Shown here in pieces: positions 7,414-15,725 of a DNA stretch of 64,000 nucleotides. The DNA is from Lachnospiraceae bacterium NSJ-143 (lineage in GTDB: Bacteria > Bacillota > Clostridia > Lachnospirales > Anaerotignaceae), in the NCBI GenBank assembly GCA_022867625.1, contig JALIFM010000004.1, forward strand, positions 1 through 64,000, in the 5' to 3' direction. The position numbers and the translations under genes are program-made. Numbering within the stretch: position 1 is the stretch's first letter; each line of letters begins with the position of its first letter. The notes beneath the pieces were generated by a model, which was not told the origin of the DNA, made no database searches, and saw only the letters and a list, made by a program, of their open reading frames with translations.

Positions 7414-8436
7414 TCAGACCTCTATGGTTGTTTCCTTTATAAGGTCTGGCACATTATATTTTGTTCCGTCCACAACACCAGGTATAATATCATCAGCCTG
7501 AGCAATTATTTCCTCCGGTGTCAGAATGTCAACCTTTTCAGTCATCCATTCCTTTGTGCAGCCAACGCTTGCCAGCTCCTCATATGCTCTGTCTGTAATA
7601 TTATCCATGTCAATCTCAGCGCCAAGCCTTCTGGCAACAGAAAGAACAGCAGGAGAAGCCCCAACAGTCCTTCCAGGCACACAGCCAGCCTCAAGGCATT
7701 TTATTATGTTTTCCGCAAGCACAGCCTTGTCAGCCACAATACAAGGGATATGTGCCTTAAGTGTCTGCGCATAAGGTCCGCTTCCATGAGCTGTCTCTCC
7801 GGCAGGGAACTGCCTTGTAGGGAACACACGACCAAATTTTTCAGGCATTATCATACCTATTCCCACTGAAATTATACCGCCTGTCATTCCAAGTATAACC
7901 TTTCCGTCTCTTATAATCTGCTGCTGTCCAAGTATAGGCAGGAGTATTTCTTCCATTGTGACTATATTCATCATTTCAGTAGCAGAATTGTTGTTGCTTG
8001 CCCTTCCCGATATGCAGACATTATGAACAGGAATTACTTTTGTGGCAGGGTCAGGGCCTCTGAAAAGCTTTTTTCCCGGGAAATTTTTCTGCCACTGCAC
8101 AAGGTGAGGCTCTTCCTTTATGAGCTCGTCTGAATAAGGCATCTCAGCCATCTCAAGGTATCCAAAATCACGGTTGATTTTTCCCTTGTCAGCCGCCGCC
8201 ATAAACCTTACAGTACCCTCTACCATAACCCCATCACTTGTGGTAGTTACAACATCAGGGTCAAATATATTCATACCTACAGGACCGTCAACAGTCTTAG
8301 CCACAGCTTTAAAAGCCTCCATAGGCGTAATCCCTGCCGCTTTAACCTCTCTGTAGTTAATAAAAGCGATATTAAGCGGAATATACTTTCCCTCAAGCAT
8401 TCCTTCTGGAATCATTTTATATGTTAATTTAGCCAT
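7414..8436 (-). CDS. Unrecognised 340-residue protein of the LarA-family operon
   Basis: Soluble protein starting at an ATG with GGGAGG eight bases upstream. It has conserved-looking Gly-rich segments: GKVILGMTGGIISVGIGM (about 181-198), the motif HNVCISGRASNNNSATEM (about 138-155) and CLEAGCVPGRTVGASPAV (about 242-259). These loops and the paired Cys/His suggest an enzyme that binds a phosphate, nucleotide or metal, but I cannot place the family and no cofactor motif is certain. Second gene of a four-gene operon with a LarA-family protein at the end, 18 bases from the gene before and six from the gene after. Confidence 0.65.
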   Translation of the reverse strand: MAKLTYKMIPEGMLEGKYIPLNIAFINYREVKAAGITPMEAFKAVAKTVDGPVGMNIFDPDVVTTTSDGVMVEGTVRFMAAADKGKINRDFGYLEMAEMPYSDELIKEEPHLVQWQKNFPGKKLFRGPDPATKVIPVHNVCISGRASNNNSATEMMNIVTMEEILLPILGQQQIIRDGKVILGMTGGIISVGIGMIMPEKFGRVFPTRQFPAGETAHGSGPYAQTLKAHIPCIVADKAVLAENIIKCLEAGCVPGRTVGASPAVLSVARRLGAEIDMDNITDRAYEELASVGCTKEWMTEKVDILTPEEIIAQADDIIPGVVDGTKYNVPDLIKETTIEV

Positions 8437-8454
8437 TATATTTACCTCCCAAAA

Positions 8455-8835
8455 TCAATGTCTGCCAATGCCAGGTCTTCTGTCGTCAATATCGTCACAG
8501 CCAAGAAGGTATGCCTCCTCAGTAGGATGAAGAATATTTACAACCTCCAGTATAGCGCTTTTAATATTTCCGTCCTTATCAACACCTTTGATTATAACAG
8601 TGTGCATTGTTTCAGGAACACGCGGTATAACCTGAAACTCAATTTTATCCACGCCGTCTTTCATAGTCATTTCTCTTACGGCGTGCTCAATACGTCCGGT
8701 TCTCAAAGACTGCATTTTTGCCGAGGTAAGATTTTCAAGGCCTCTTATTGTAATTTCCTTTGGGCTTGGGCTTTCCTGAGCCGCAACCTTCATTTTTTTA
8801 AGAAATTCAGGTAATTTTGTGTGCATTAATTTCAT
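8455..8835 (-). CDS. Unrecognised 126-residue protein, first gene of the LarA-family operon
   Basis: The ATG at 8835 is chosen because AAAGGG stands about nine bases upstream; an in-frame TTG 33 bases earlier has none. Basic N-terminal half (KLMHTKLPEFLKKMKVAAQ), then a predicted mixed alpha/beta region and a His/Arg-rich end (DDRRPGIGRH). No membrane segment, no known motif. Its promoter at 8935-8963 is near-consensus. The family is unknown to me; the tight spacing to the 340-residue gene (18 bases) suggests the two products act together. Confidence 0.6.
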   Translation of the reverse strand: MKLMHTKLPEFLKKMKVAAQESPSPKEITIRGLENLTSAKMQSLRTGRIEHAVREMTMKDGVDKIEFQVIPRVPETMHTVIIKGVDKDGNIKSAILEVVNILHPTEEAYLLGCDDIDDRRPGIGRH

Positions 8836-8934
8836 ATTAAACACCCTTTCTGCTGTCCACAGCGACAACTAAACCTCAAAAGTTAAAACATAGTTTCTAT
8901 ATACGAACACTTCATATCCATAAATACATTGTAA

Positions 8935-8963
8935 ATAATAGCAGACAGTATTATATAAGTCAA
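8935..8963 (-). promoter_or_regulatory. Promoter of the LarA-family operon
   Basis: Minus strand TTGACT (8958-8963) and TATTAT (8935-8940), 17-base spacer, giving a leader of about 95 bases. The stretch from here to 9328 holds no gene that I can support; only the inverted repeat at 9238-9307 is evident. Confidence 0.65.
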
Positions 8964-9237
8964 TGAATTATTTTAATATTTTTTTAAAAATCCTTGTAAA
9001 TATGGCTTTATTGCGATTTTTTAATAAACAAAATAATTATGTCTCCTCTGATGATTTTATTCTGAGTTTCGTCTGTTGTCAGGCCGCTTAACCATCATAA
9101 CACGCCTTTTTACGTCATATTATTAGTATAGAAAGTGTTATCACTTGTTTTTTACAGGCATCTGCCGCTGAAAATATATTTTCCAATACTGCCTGTTATT
9201 AAACCTGATTATTTTTTTATGCCTGTTTTTTAATATT

Positions 9238-9307
9238 CAAACAAACAGCCGCACCTTGCCCTCAAGTCACTGTTATGTGGCCCAAAAGCTCAGTACGGCT
9301 GTTTGTT
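9238..9307 (-). terminator. Long-loop inverted repeat after the YgjP-like gene
   Basis: CAAACAAACAGCCG (9238-9251) and CGGCTGTTTGTT (9296-9307) pair across a 44-base loop. On the minus strand the 3' arm ends U-rich. A terminator for the protease operon is likely, though the loop is unusually long. Confidence 0.4.
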
Positions 9308-9328
9308 GTTTATTCGGTCAAGTCTTAC

Positions 9329-10057
9329 TTATATACCGTCTTTGTATTTAGTGTCCATGGTTTTTTTAAGTTCTTTCCAATCAGGCACGTATTTTTCAAG
9401 AATACTGTAAAACCCGCTGCCATGGTCATGCACTATAAAATGTGTAAGCTCATGGGCCGCCACCTGTCTTATACAGTCGATATCTGTTTTTATAAGCTGA
9501 AGGTTCAGTGTAATAACATCGGTTTTTATATTGCATGTACCCCATCTGGTTTTCATATTCCTTATTTTGAGCACAGGCTCAGGTATCCCCTCCGCCTTCA
9601 TCTTTACATACATATCATTAAGTACGGCAGGAAAAACCTCTAAAGCTTTTTCCCGGAGAAAATCGGCATACAGCTTTTTCACTTTATCAGTATCTCCGGC
9701 ATCGTCTGTATATATTGTTATAGTGTCACCGCAGACCTGTATTTTTTTGCAGTCTGACTGCCTTATTTCCGCTGTATACTGTCTGCCCAGCAAATAAAGC
9801 TTTTTGCCTGTGTAAATTTCATTATCCGGCTTTGTAAGGTTATACCTTTCAATAGAAGCCATACTTCTCATTATCCATTCAGCTTTTGACTCCACAAAGC
9901 TTTTTATATCTCCCACAGGCGTCCTCTCTGAAGCTGATACAGTAATCATACATTTCTCGTTTATGTGTATATTTATGTTTTTAACCTTTTTCCTTTTAAG
10001 GGTATACTCCACAGGTATACCCATATATTTAAAAGAATGCACACTCAAATTACTCAC
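9329..10057 (-). CDS. YgjP-like zinc metallopeptidase (DUF45/WLM, SprT-like)
   Basis: 242 residues. The C-terminal half carries the metzincin-like signature AAHELTHFIVHDHG (about 199-212), HExxH with a further His, preceded by MKTRWGTCN (about 165-173), which is characteristic of the YgjP/DUF45 group. The N-terminal beta-rich half (VEYTLKRKKVKNINIHI) is also typical. The physiological substrate of this group is unknown. It starts with GTG inside the stop of the M16 protease gene (GTGA overlap), so the two proteases are translationally coupled. No signal peptide, so cytosolic. Confidence 0.85.
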   Translation of the reverse strand: MSNLSVHSFKYMGIPVEYTLKRKKVKNINIHINEKCMITVSASERTPVGDIKSFVESKAEWIMRSMASIERYNLTKPDNEIYTGKKLYLLGRQYTAEIRQSDCKKIQVCGDTITIYTDDAGDTDKVKKLYADFLREKALEVFPAVLNDMYVKMKAEGIPEPVLKIRNMKTRWGTCNIKTDVITLNLQLIKTDIDCIRQVAAHELTHFIVHDHGSGFYSILEKYVPDWKELKKTMDTKYKDGI

Positions 10058-12945
10058 CCGTTCAAACTTCTTATCTTATTATAAATTTTATTGTTTTCCT
10101 CTATAATGTTTTCATTGCCAATAGTAACCAGCGCTGAATGCTTCATAGCCTCATCGAATATTTCCGCACACAGCATTATATCACTTCTGTTGGCCCCAAG
10201 CAGTTCATCCCTCGATTTTTGAATCATATCATATGTTATGCCGTTCATATACCTTAACACCGCAGTTTCAAATATATCAGCATTGCTCTTTGGCCTGTCA
10301 ATCTCATTTACCGCGCCCAGTATAAACTTTGATATATCGCTCTCCGTAATGTCAAGCCCCCTGAGAAAATCACCTGTTGAGTTATATATATCAAACGTTT
10401 TGGCAGAATTTGGGTCTCTGTAGGAATAAGCATAAATGCTCCCGTTTCTGAGCATTACACAGCCTGAACCGTATGCCCCTCCCTTTACTCTGACCTGATT
10501 CCACAGATACTCCGTATTGACTATATTTCTAACGGCATTCATAGCTCCCGTATATTTGTAACCCAGCTGCCTGAAATCGGCGCCTTTTGAGTTATATACT
10601 ATTTTTGATGAGTTGTATATAGCCTCAGACATGACTGAAGGTATAAATTCAAATTTATTGCCTGTTTTGCCTGTGTCATTAAGTCCACTTTTAAGCTTTT
10701 CAAACATATTATATATATCGCCGCTGCCATTACCGGAAAGGCGGCAGAATTTCACATTGTCCTTTGCAAATACAATATTTGCCGTTTCTTTAAGCTTTTC
10801 AGCGGTCGAATCTATATCTCTTTCGGCATTTAAAAGAAAATCGTTAAATTCTATGCCTTTGACCATCTCTTTGTATTTTGACGCCGGCCTGATATACGAA
10901 AGCGCCCTCAGAGCTGAATATGAGTGACCATTTTCGCTTATAGCTGTTTCATTCCTTAATCTAAGCTCATGTATAAGCTTTTTCAGGCTCTCAGTTTTGC
11001 CGTAATCGCTTTTAAGCACGACTTCACTTAACAACTCAAAAAGCTTTCCTGTATTCCTTTCCAATGCTTTGCCGTTTACAGTTAAAGCCGGCATTATTTC
11101 TCCGCAGTTTTCAAATACATCTATAACAGCATAGATTCCGCCTGTATACATATCAATTTCCGAAGGGAGCTTTTCGTAATTGTAGTTTTCAGTATCAATC
11201 CTTCCAAGTATGCGCGCCAGAAGCCCGGCATAATAAATCATATCTGCTGGCACATTTTCAAGGCCAAATATAAGCTTCACATATTCTATGCCATTTGTAT
11301 CCTTAAATATATTTACTCCGTTGTCAGCCTTTTCAATGTCAAGCTTTTCTGCTTTCTTATCTACTTCGTTAATAGAGACAAATGGTATCTTTCTTAAATC
11401 CTCGTCTCTTTCAGCAGATTCCTGATACTGTCTCAATTCCTTTGTTTTAATGACAAGCTCTTTTTTCTCATATTCAGAAAGGCCTTCTCTGTATTTTTCA
11501 AGTCTGTCACAAATTGCCTTTTCATCTTCTGCCTGCTTGCCTTCTTTAGCCTTGATTACAGTAAATGAGCAATGCCTGTTTTCCAATATATACTCTTTTA
11601 TCAGCCCCTCAAAATAGCCGTTTTCAGCGCCAGTTCTGAGTTCCTTAAAATATTTCCATATCTTTATACTTTCAATAGGGTCTTTTCCATTAAGCCAGCC
11701 ATACATCATCCTCATTCCATAAGCCAACCCCTTGGGCTTATAACCATAATCCGCCTCGCGCAAAAGAAATTCCAGATAGTTAACGGCTGATATACATAAA
11801 TCGTATCCTATCCCCCTTTCAGAAACCTCCCTTAAGCTGTCCAATATAAGCGATTTAAATTTTTCTCTGTCCTCATAAAGGCACTTTTTACCAACAATAT
11901 TCAGTGTCATCTGATATGTTGAGCTGTCAAACCAGCCTTCCAAATCACCGCAAAGACCGCTTTCGACAGCGGATTTTTTTACAGGCGAGGCGTTTGACTC
12001 AAATAAAATATAGCAGAGTATTTCCATGCCAAGCTGGAGAAGTATATCTGTAGATTTTCCTGCGCAGAAATTTAAAGAGAAGTAGCTGTCCCTCAAATCA
12101 GCTTCCCTCTTGGAAACCGGATAGTACGCTTCAGCATAGTCTTCAAACGTTTCCATAACCTCTTTTATACTGCATTCTCTTTTTTCATCATTATAATCAG
12201 AAAGATACCCGTCTGAAAGGAGTTCTAAATACTGTTCTATATCCATGTTGCCGTACAGGTATATAAAACTGTTTGAAGGATAATAAAACTTATGGTAAAA
12301 CTCCTTAAAGGCATCATAAGTGAGCTCCGGTATGTTATTTGGGTCTCCTCCCGACTCAAACCCATATGCGGTGTCTCCAAAAAGAGATTTTGAGGCGCAG
12401 TTTTCAAGCACTCGTTCCGGCTGAGAAAGCGCTCCCTTCATCTCATTATACACAACACCGTTGTACTTGATATCACCATTGATATCCTCAAGCTCATAAT
12501 GCCAGCCTTCCTGCATAAAAATTTTTTCTTCTATTAATACATTCGGTTTAAATACGGCGTCCACATATACCCTTACCAGATTTTCAAAATCCCTGTCGTT
12601 GCAGCTTGCCACAGGGTACATTGTCTTGTCCGCATAAGTGAGGGCATTAAGGTATGTGTTTAGGGAACCCTTTTCAAGCTCATTAAAAGGGTCTTTAACC
12701 GGATATTTTTCAGAACCGCAAAGCACGGAATGCTCCATAATATGGGCTGTGCCGCAGCTGTTTTCCGGCGGCGTTTTAAATGAAATGAAAAACACTTTGT
12801 TGTTATCATTGTTTCCGGCATAAAACAGCTTTGCTCCGCTCTTTTCGTGAACAAAAACATGGCACATTGAATTTATATCATCAACAAACTCTTTTTTTAT
12901 AAGTCTAAAGCCATTATATATTTTGTCAGTATTAAAATCCTTCAT
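10054..12945 (-). CDS. M16C zinc peptidase (presequence-protease/insulinase family)
   Basis: 963 residues, the usual size for the one-chain M16C clan that closes around peptide substrates. The inverted zinc motif HxxEH is seen as HIMEH at about residues 68-72, followed by GSEKYPVKDPF and NALTYADKTMYPVAS, all typical of this family; the third zinc ligand Glu is expected in the VRVYVDAVF segment about 75 residues on. The C-terminal half is the degenerate non-catalytic repeat, with GGAYGSG near residue 818. Role: degradation of short peptides in the cytosol (no signal peptide). AGGAGG seven bases before ATG. An extended -10 (TGGTATAAT, at about 13055-13063) is a possible promoter. Confidence 0.92.
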   Translation of the reverse strand: MKDFNTDKIYNGFRLIKKEFVDDINSMCHVFVHEKSGAKLFYAGNNDNNKVFFISFKTPPENSCGTAHIMEHSVLCGSEKYPVKDPFNELEKGSLNTYLNALTYADKTMYPVASCNDRDFENLVRVYVDAVFKPNVLIEEKIFMQEGWHYELEDINGDIKYNGVVYNEMKGALSQPERVLENCASKSLFGDTAYGFESGGDPNNIPELTYDAFKEFYHKFYYPSNSFIYLYGNMDIEQYLELLSDGYLSDYNDEKRECSIKEVMETFEDYAEAYYPVSKREADLRDSYFSLNFCAGKSTDILLQLGMEILCYILFESNASPVKKSAVESGLCGDLEGWFDSSTYQMTLNIVGKKCLYEDREKFKSLILDSLREVSERGIGYDLCISAVNYLEFLLREADYGYKPKGLAYGMRMMYGWLNGKDPIESIKIWKYFKELRTGAENGYFEGLIKEYILENRHCSFTVIKAKEGKQAEDEKAICDRLEKYREGLSEYEKKELVIKTKELRQYQESAERDEDLRKIPFVSINEVDKKAEKLDIEKADNGVNIFKDTNGIEYVKLIFGLENVPADMIYYAGLLARILGRIDTENYNYEKLPSEIDMYTGGIYAVIDVFENCGEIMPALTVNGKALERNTGKLFELLSEVVLKSDYGKTESLKKLIHELRLRNETAISENGHSYSALRALSYIRPASKYKEMVKGIEFNDFLLNAERDIDSTAEKLKETANIVFAKDNVKFCRLSGNGSGDIYNMFEKLKSGLNDTGKTGNKFEFIPSVMSEAIYNSSKIVYNSKGADFRQLGYKYTGAMNAVRNIVNTEYLWNQVRVKGGAYGSGCVMLRNGSIYAYSYRDPNSAKTFDIYNSTGDFLRGLDITESDISKFILGAVNEIDRPKSNADIFETAVLRYMNGITYDMIQKSRDELLGANRSDIMLCAEIFDEAMKHSALVTIGNENIIEENNKIYNKIRSLNG

Positions 12946-13204
12946 ATAATCCTCCTTTGATTTTATCCACTGTCATTCTATTTTACCTGATAATCTCAAA
13001 TATATATAAATTTATATTTATATTCTTATAATATAACTTCACTTATTAAATTGTATTATACCATAAATTTTCTATTTTGCTCTATTATGCTCAGTATTTT
13101 TAGTCAAAGCCACAAGTATATTCCATGGCAATTAACTGAAAAACACGTGCTTAAAATCAAAATAAAATATTTCAAAAAATATAATTATTTTTAGACAAAA
13201 AGTG

Positions 13205-13233
13205 TTGACAGAACTGTTTATTGTCGTTATAAT
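13205..13233 (+). promoter_or_regulatory. Rubrerythrin promoter
   Basis: TTGACA (13205-13210) and TATAAT (13228-13233), 17-base spacer, both perfect consensus. The 350-base gap 12946-13296 holds this promoter, the possible protease promoter on the other strand and the PerR-like box; no gene is seen in it. Confidence 0.8.
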
Positions 13234-13241
13234 AATTATTA
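13227..13241 (+). promoter_or_regulatory. PerR-box-like operator over the -10
   Basis: TTATAATAATTATTA matches the PerR box TTATAAT-N-ATTATAA at all but one position. It covers the -10 element, so binding would block transcription, and peroxide would relieve it. Confidence 0.6.
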
Positions 13242-13296
13242 GTTAATAATTATTTTCACTTACATAAATTTTACATTACTTAAGGAGGACTTTAAT

Positions 13297-13842
13297 ATGA
13301 AAAAATTTGTTTGTTCAGTTTGCGGTTATGTACATGAGGGCACAGAGGCTCCTGACTTCTGTCCTGTATGCAAAGCTCCTAAGGAGAAATTTACAGAGCA
13401 GAAAGGCGAGCTTTCATGGGCAGCTGAGCATGTAGTAGGCGTTGCTCAGGGCTCAAGCGAAGACATCATGGCTGACCTTAGAGCTAACTTTGAGGGTGAG
13501 TGCACAGAGGTTGGTATGTATCTTGCTATGGCAAGGGTTGCTCATAGAGAAGGATATCCTGAGGTTGGTATGTATTATGAGAAAGCTGCTTACGAGGAAG
13601 CTGAGCACGCAGCAAAATTTGCCGAGCTTCTTGGCGAAGTAGTAACAGACTCAACAAAGAAAAACCTTGAGCTTCGTATCGCAGCTGAAAACGGCGCTAC
13701 AGCCGGAAAGGTAGACCTTGCAAAGAGAGCTAAAGCTGCTAACCTTGACGCAATCCATGATACAGTACATGAGATGGCTAGAGATGAGGCTAGACACGGC
13801 AAAGGCTTTGAAGGTCTTTACAACAGATATTTTGCAAAATAA
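13297..13842 (+). CDS. Reverse-type rubrerythrin
   Basis: Peroxide-reducing non-haem iron protein of anaerobes. Residues 1-35 are a rubredoxin domain with two CxxC pairs (CSVC at 5-8, CPVC at 22-25) coming first, which is the reverse order to classical rubrerythrin. Residues 40-181 are the four-helix di-iron domain, with Glu ligands in [19 protein letters not shown] and the late [13 protein letters not shown]. Length 181 is normal. A consensus promoter with a PerR-like box precedes it, and AAGGAGG sits nine bases before ATG. Function: reduces hydrogen peroxide and protects against oxygen, electrons arriving through the rubredoxin. Monocistronic, with a terminator after. Confidence 0.93.
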   Translation: MKKFVCSVCGYVHEGTEAPDFCPVCKAPKEKFTEQKGELSWAAEHVVGVAQGSSEDIMADLRANFEGECTEVGMYLAMARVAHREGYPEVGMYYEKAAYEEAEHAAKFAELLGEVVTDSTKKNLELRIAAENGATAGKVDLAKRAKAANLDAIHDTVHEMARDEARHGKGFEGLYNRYFAK

Positions 13843-13870
13843 TTAAATTCTTTAAAACAACAGAATAAAC

Positions 13871-13905
13871 AAACAACGGTTCATTTTAGCTGTGAACCGT
13901 TGTTT
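13871..13905 (+). terminator. Rubrerythrin terminator
   Basis: AAACAACGGTTCA pairs with TGAACCGTTGTTT around a short loop, followed by T-rich sequence. Confidence 0.85.
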
Positions 13906-13962
13906 TTATTTATTTTATGGAGGCGGTATATTATTTTAAGTCATAATTTTTACAGAAACAAA

Positions 13963-14589
13963 ATGTTTCTCAGACTGACAATTATATTTTTCTGTTTATT
14001 CGGCCTTTGCTTAAAGACCGGTATTTTTGAAGGCAGAATAAAGCTTTACACAATGATATACTTTACAATCCAGAGTAATCTTCTTGTTTTAATTACATAT
14101 ACCGTTTCTTTAGCTCTTAATATATACAGGAACAACAAAATTTTCAATATGATTTATGGTTTAATGCTTACAAATATAATACTGACCTGCATTGTATACT
14201 TCGGGGTGCTTATTCCATCAGGTTTCAGCATGTACGGAGAACTTCCATATTTTGATTTAACTGGAAACCTTATACTTCATCTTGTAATCCCTGTTCTTGT
14301 ACTGGCTGATTTTTTAATTGGAAACAATAAAAACAGCATTCTCTCATTCAGGCTGATTCCTATTGGGGATTTTTGCCTGATTCTGTATTTCCTGTTTCTG
14401 ATTATACAGGCAAAGCTCGGAGGATTTATACCTAACCAGTCTACAAAATACCCATATTCATTTATAGCTGTAGATATGCTGGGCTGGAAAAAAGCTGTTG
14501 AAAACGGCCTGTTAGTTTTACTGTTCCACTCATTTATTTCATTCTCCGCAGTGTGTGTCAGTAAAAAAATAAATACAAAAAAGTCCTGA
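13963..14589 (+). CDS. Pr6Pr-like multi-pass membrane protein
   Basis: 208 residues from the ATG at 13963. About six membrane helices; signatures IYFTIQSNLLVLITY near the N-terminus, NLILHLVIPVLVLADFLI in the middle and YPYSFIAVDMLGW before the last helix match the Pr6Pr / FAR-17a-AIG1-like group, whose bacterial role is unknown. The start is unsure: the frame is open back to a TTG inside the rubrerythrin terminator, and a GGAGG at 13919-13923 is 39 bases before this ATG, six bases before an in-frame ATT at 13930. A non-standard ATT start or a long gap must be assumed. Confidence 0.7.
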   Translation: MFLRLTIIFFCLFGLCLKTGIFEGRIKLYTMIYFTIQSNLLVLITYTVSLALNIYRNNKIFNMIYGLMLTNIILTCIVYFGVLIPSGFSMYGELPYFDLTGNLILHLVIPVLVLADFLIGNNKNSILSFRLIPIGDFCLILYFLFLIIQAKLGGFIPNQSTKYPYSFIAVDMLGWKKAVENGLLVLLFHSFISFSAVCVSKKINTKKS

Positions 14590-14615
14590 AAACATATCCG
14601 TTTTCAAGACTTTTT
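14578..14615 (+). terminator. Terminator overlapping the membrane-protein stop codon
   Basis: AAAAAGTC-CTGAAAAC pairs with GTTTTCAA-GACTTTTT with one small mismatch; T-run at the end. The stop codon lies inside the 5' arm. Confidence 0.7.
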
Positions 14616-14618
14616 AAA

Positions 14619-14691
14619 CAGGGGCAGAAGGACTTGAACCCTCGACATTTGGTTTTGGAGACCAACGTTCTACCGACTGAACTATACCCCT
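14619..14691 (-). tRNA. tRNA-Trp (anticodon CCA)
   Basis: Cloverleaf on the minus strand: acceptor AGGGGTA/TGCCCCT, anticodon loop CTCCAAA, GGTTCAAGTCC T arm, discriminator G. Confidence 0.95.
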
Positions 14692-14702
14692 ACATTATCA
14701 AG

Positions 14703-14774
14703 CTCCCCGAGTAGGATTCGAACCTACGACCCACCGGTTAACAGCCGGTTGCTCTACCGCTGAGCTATCGAGGA
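14703..14774 (-). tRNA. tRNA-Asn (anticodon GUU)
   Basis: Cloverleaf on the minus strand: acceptor TCCTCGA/TCGGGGA, anticodon loop CTGTTAA, GGTTCGAATCC T arm, discriminator G. Confidence 0.95.
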
Positions 14775-14825
14775 TTATTGTCAAGCATAATCATACCACG
14801 GTTACGCACAATAATCAATAGTAAA

Positions 14826-14914
14826 CGGAGAAAGTGGGATTTGAACCCACGCGCCGCTATTAACGACCTACTCCCTTTCCAGGGGAGCCCCTTCAACCAC
14901 TTGGGTACTTCTCC
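14826..14914 (-). tRNA. tRNA-Ser (anticodon GGA)
   Basis: Class II tRNA with a long variable arm (TAGGTCGTTAATAGCGGCGC region). Acceptor GGAGAAG/TTTCTCC, anticodon loop CTGGAAA, discriminator G. It reads UCC, the codon I propose as specifier of the serine T-box near 48276. Confidence 0.95.
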
Positions 14915-14935
14915 AAATGTTCTCTAACATAAAAA

Positions 14936-15024
<89 letters not shown>

Positions 15025-15110
15025 ACATATACTATTTATTTCCTCAGCTATATTTCCGCCGAGCACGTGATATATAATACTACTTCAAACATAATTTGTC
15101 AATAAATTTT

Positions 15111-15329
15111 TTAATTTTTTTTACTTTTATTTTTCTCAGCATCTTTATTCCTAAGCTTAGCCGAAATTTTGCCGCCAATTCTCCCGCTTTCCTTAGAAGT
15201 CAGGTTTTTCCACCCACCTGCCATTACCTTGTCAAAGAGCCCAAGCTCCCTGGCCATTTCAAGCTTCAGCTTTTCCATCTCCTCCTTTGCCTTTTTTAAC
15301 TCTTCTTTGCTCAATTTGTTTTCAGACAC
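15111..15329 (-). CDS. Alpha/beta-type small acid-soluble spore protein
   Basis: About 72 residues from a GTG preceded by AAGGGG; an ATG seven codons upstream is the alternative start. Binds and protects DNA in the spore core and is degraded at germination. The family core is present: KLEMARELGL contains the Glu-x-Ala site cut by the germination protease GPR, and GGWKNLTSKESGRIGGKI matches the conserved Gly-x-(Leu)-(Ser)-x-(Glu)-x-G-x-(Val/Ile)-GG motif. N-terminal and C-terminal tails are Lys-rich. A monocistronic gene under a forespore promoter would be usual, but I could not identify one with confidence. Confidence 0.85.
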   Translation of the reverse strand: MSENKLSKEELKKAKEEMEKLKLEMARELGLFDKVMAGGWKNLTSKESGRIGGKISAKLRNKDAEKNKSKKN

Positions 15330-15409
15330 TGATAAACATCCCCTTCGCATTTATACTGTTTCCTGATTCATATTTTCCCTTAAAACAGCCGTAATATTCA
15401 TTAAAATGT

Positions 15410-15438
15410 TTGACATGTCATATAATTGGTGATAATAT
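15410..15438 (+). promoter_or_regulatory. Promoter of the lysine-riboswitch transcript
   Basis: TTGACA (15410-15415) and TAATAT (15433-15438), 17-base spacer, just before the aptamer. Confidence 0.7.
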
Positions 15439-15444
15439 GATTTT

Positions 15445-15686
15445 AATTGAAAGTAGAGGCGCGTTTTCCATTAGTAACTGCATTTACGCTTTCCGCAGGC
15501 GGTTAAAAATTCAGCAAAAGGGGCAAACGCCGAAGAAGGCACATTTGCGGCATGCGCTTTCTGGGCGGCAGGTCAATAGCCTTCCGACTGTCATCTTTTG
15601 AGATGGAGTGCTACTGAATATATCATTTGCCATGCAGCCGTATTGCACCGACTATGATTTATTTAGTGGTGTATACAGGCTTTTTT
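15445..15686 (+). promoter_or_regulatory. Lysine riboswitch (L box) with terminator
   Basis: Aptamer about 15448-15616: GTAGAGGCGCG near the 5' end, TTAGTAACTG, the CCGAAG junction segment (15530), GGTCAATAGCC and the closing GGAGTGCTACT, which re-pairs with AGTAG at the start. The expression platform is a terminator at 15636-15681 (AGCC-GTAT-GCACC against GGTG-ATAC-GGCT) followed by six T. Lysine binding should favour the terminator and shut off the asd-dapA-dapB operon. Class recognised from conserved junction sequences and context. Confidence 0.92.
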
Positions 15687-15725
15687 AATTGCCTAAAACT
15701 TTATTTTTACAGGAGTGATTTCAAA

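Noticed and set aside
8964-9237. A small protein gene in the gap before the YgjP operon
   Set aside because: Short minus-strand frames exist (13 to 26 codons, one near an AGGAG), but none has both a start and a ribosome site at proper spacing.
12946-13200. A promoter TTGACT on the minus strand at about 13103-13108 for the M16 protease
   Set aside because: No -10 at suitable distance; the extended -10 nearer the gene is a better guess but still weak.
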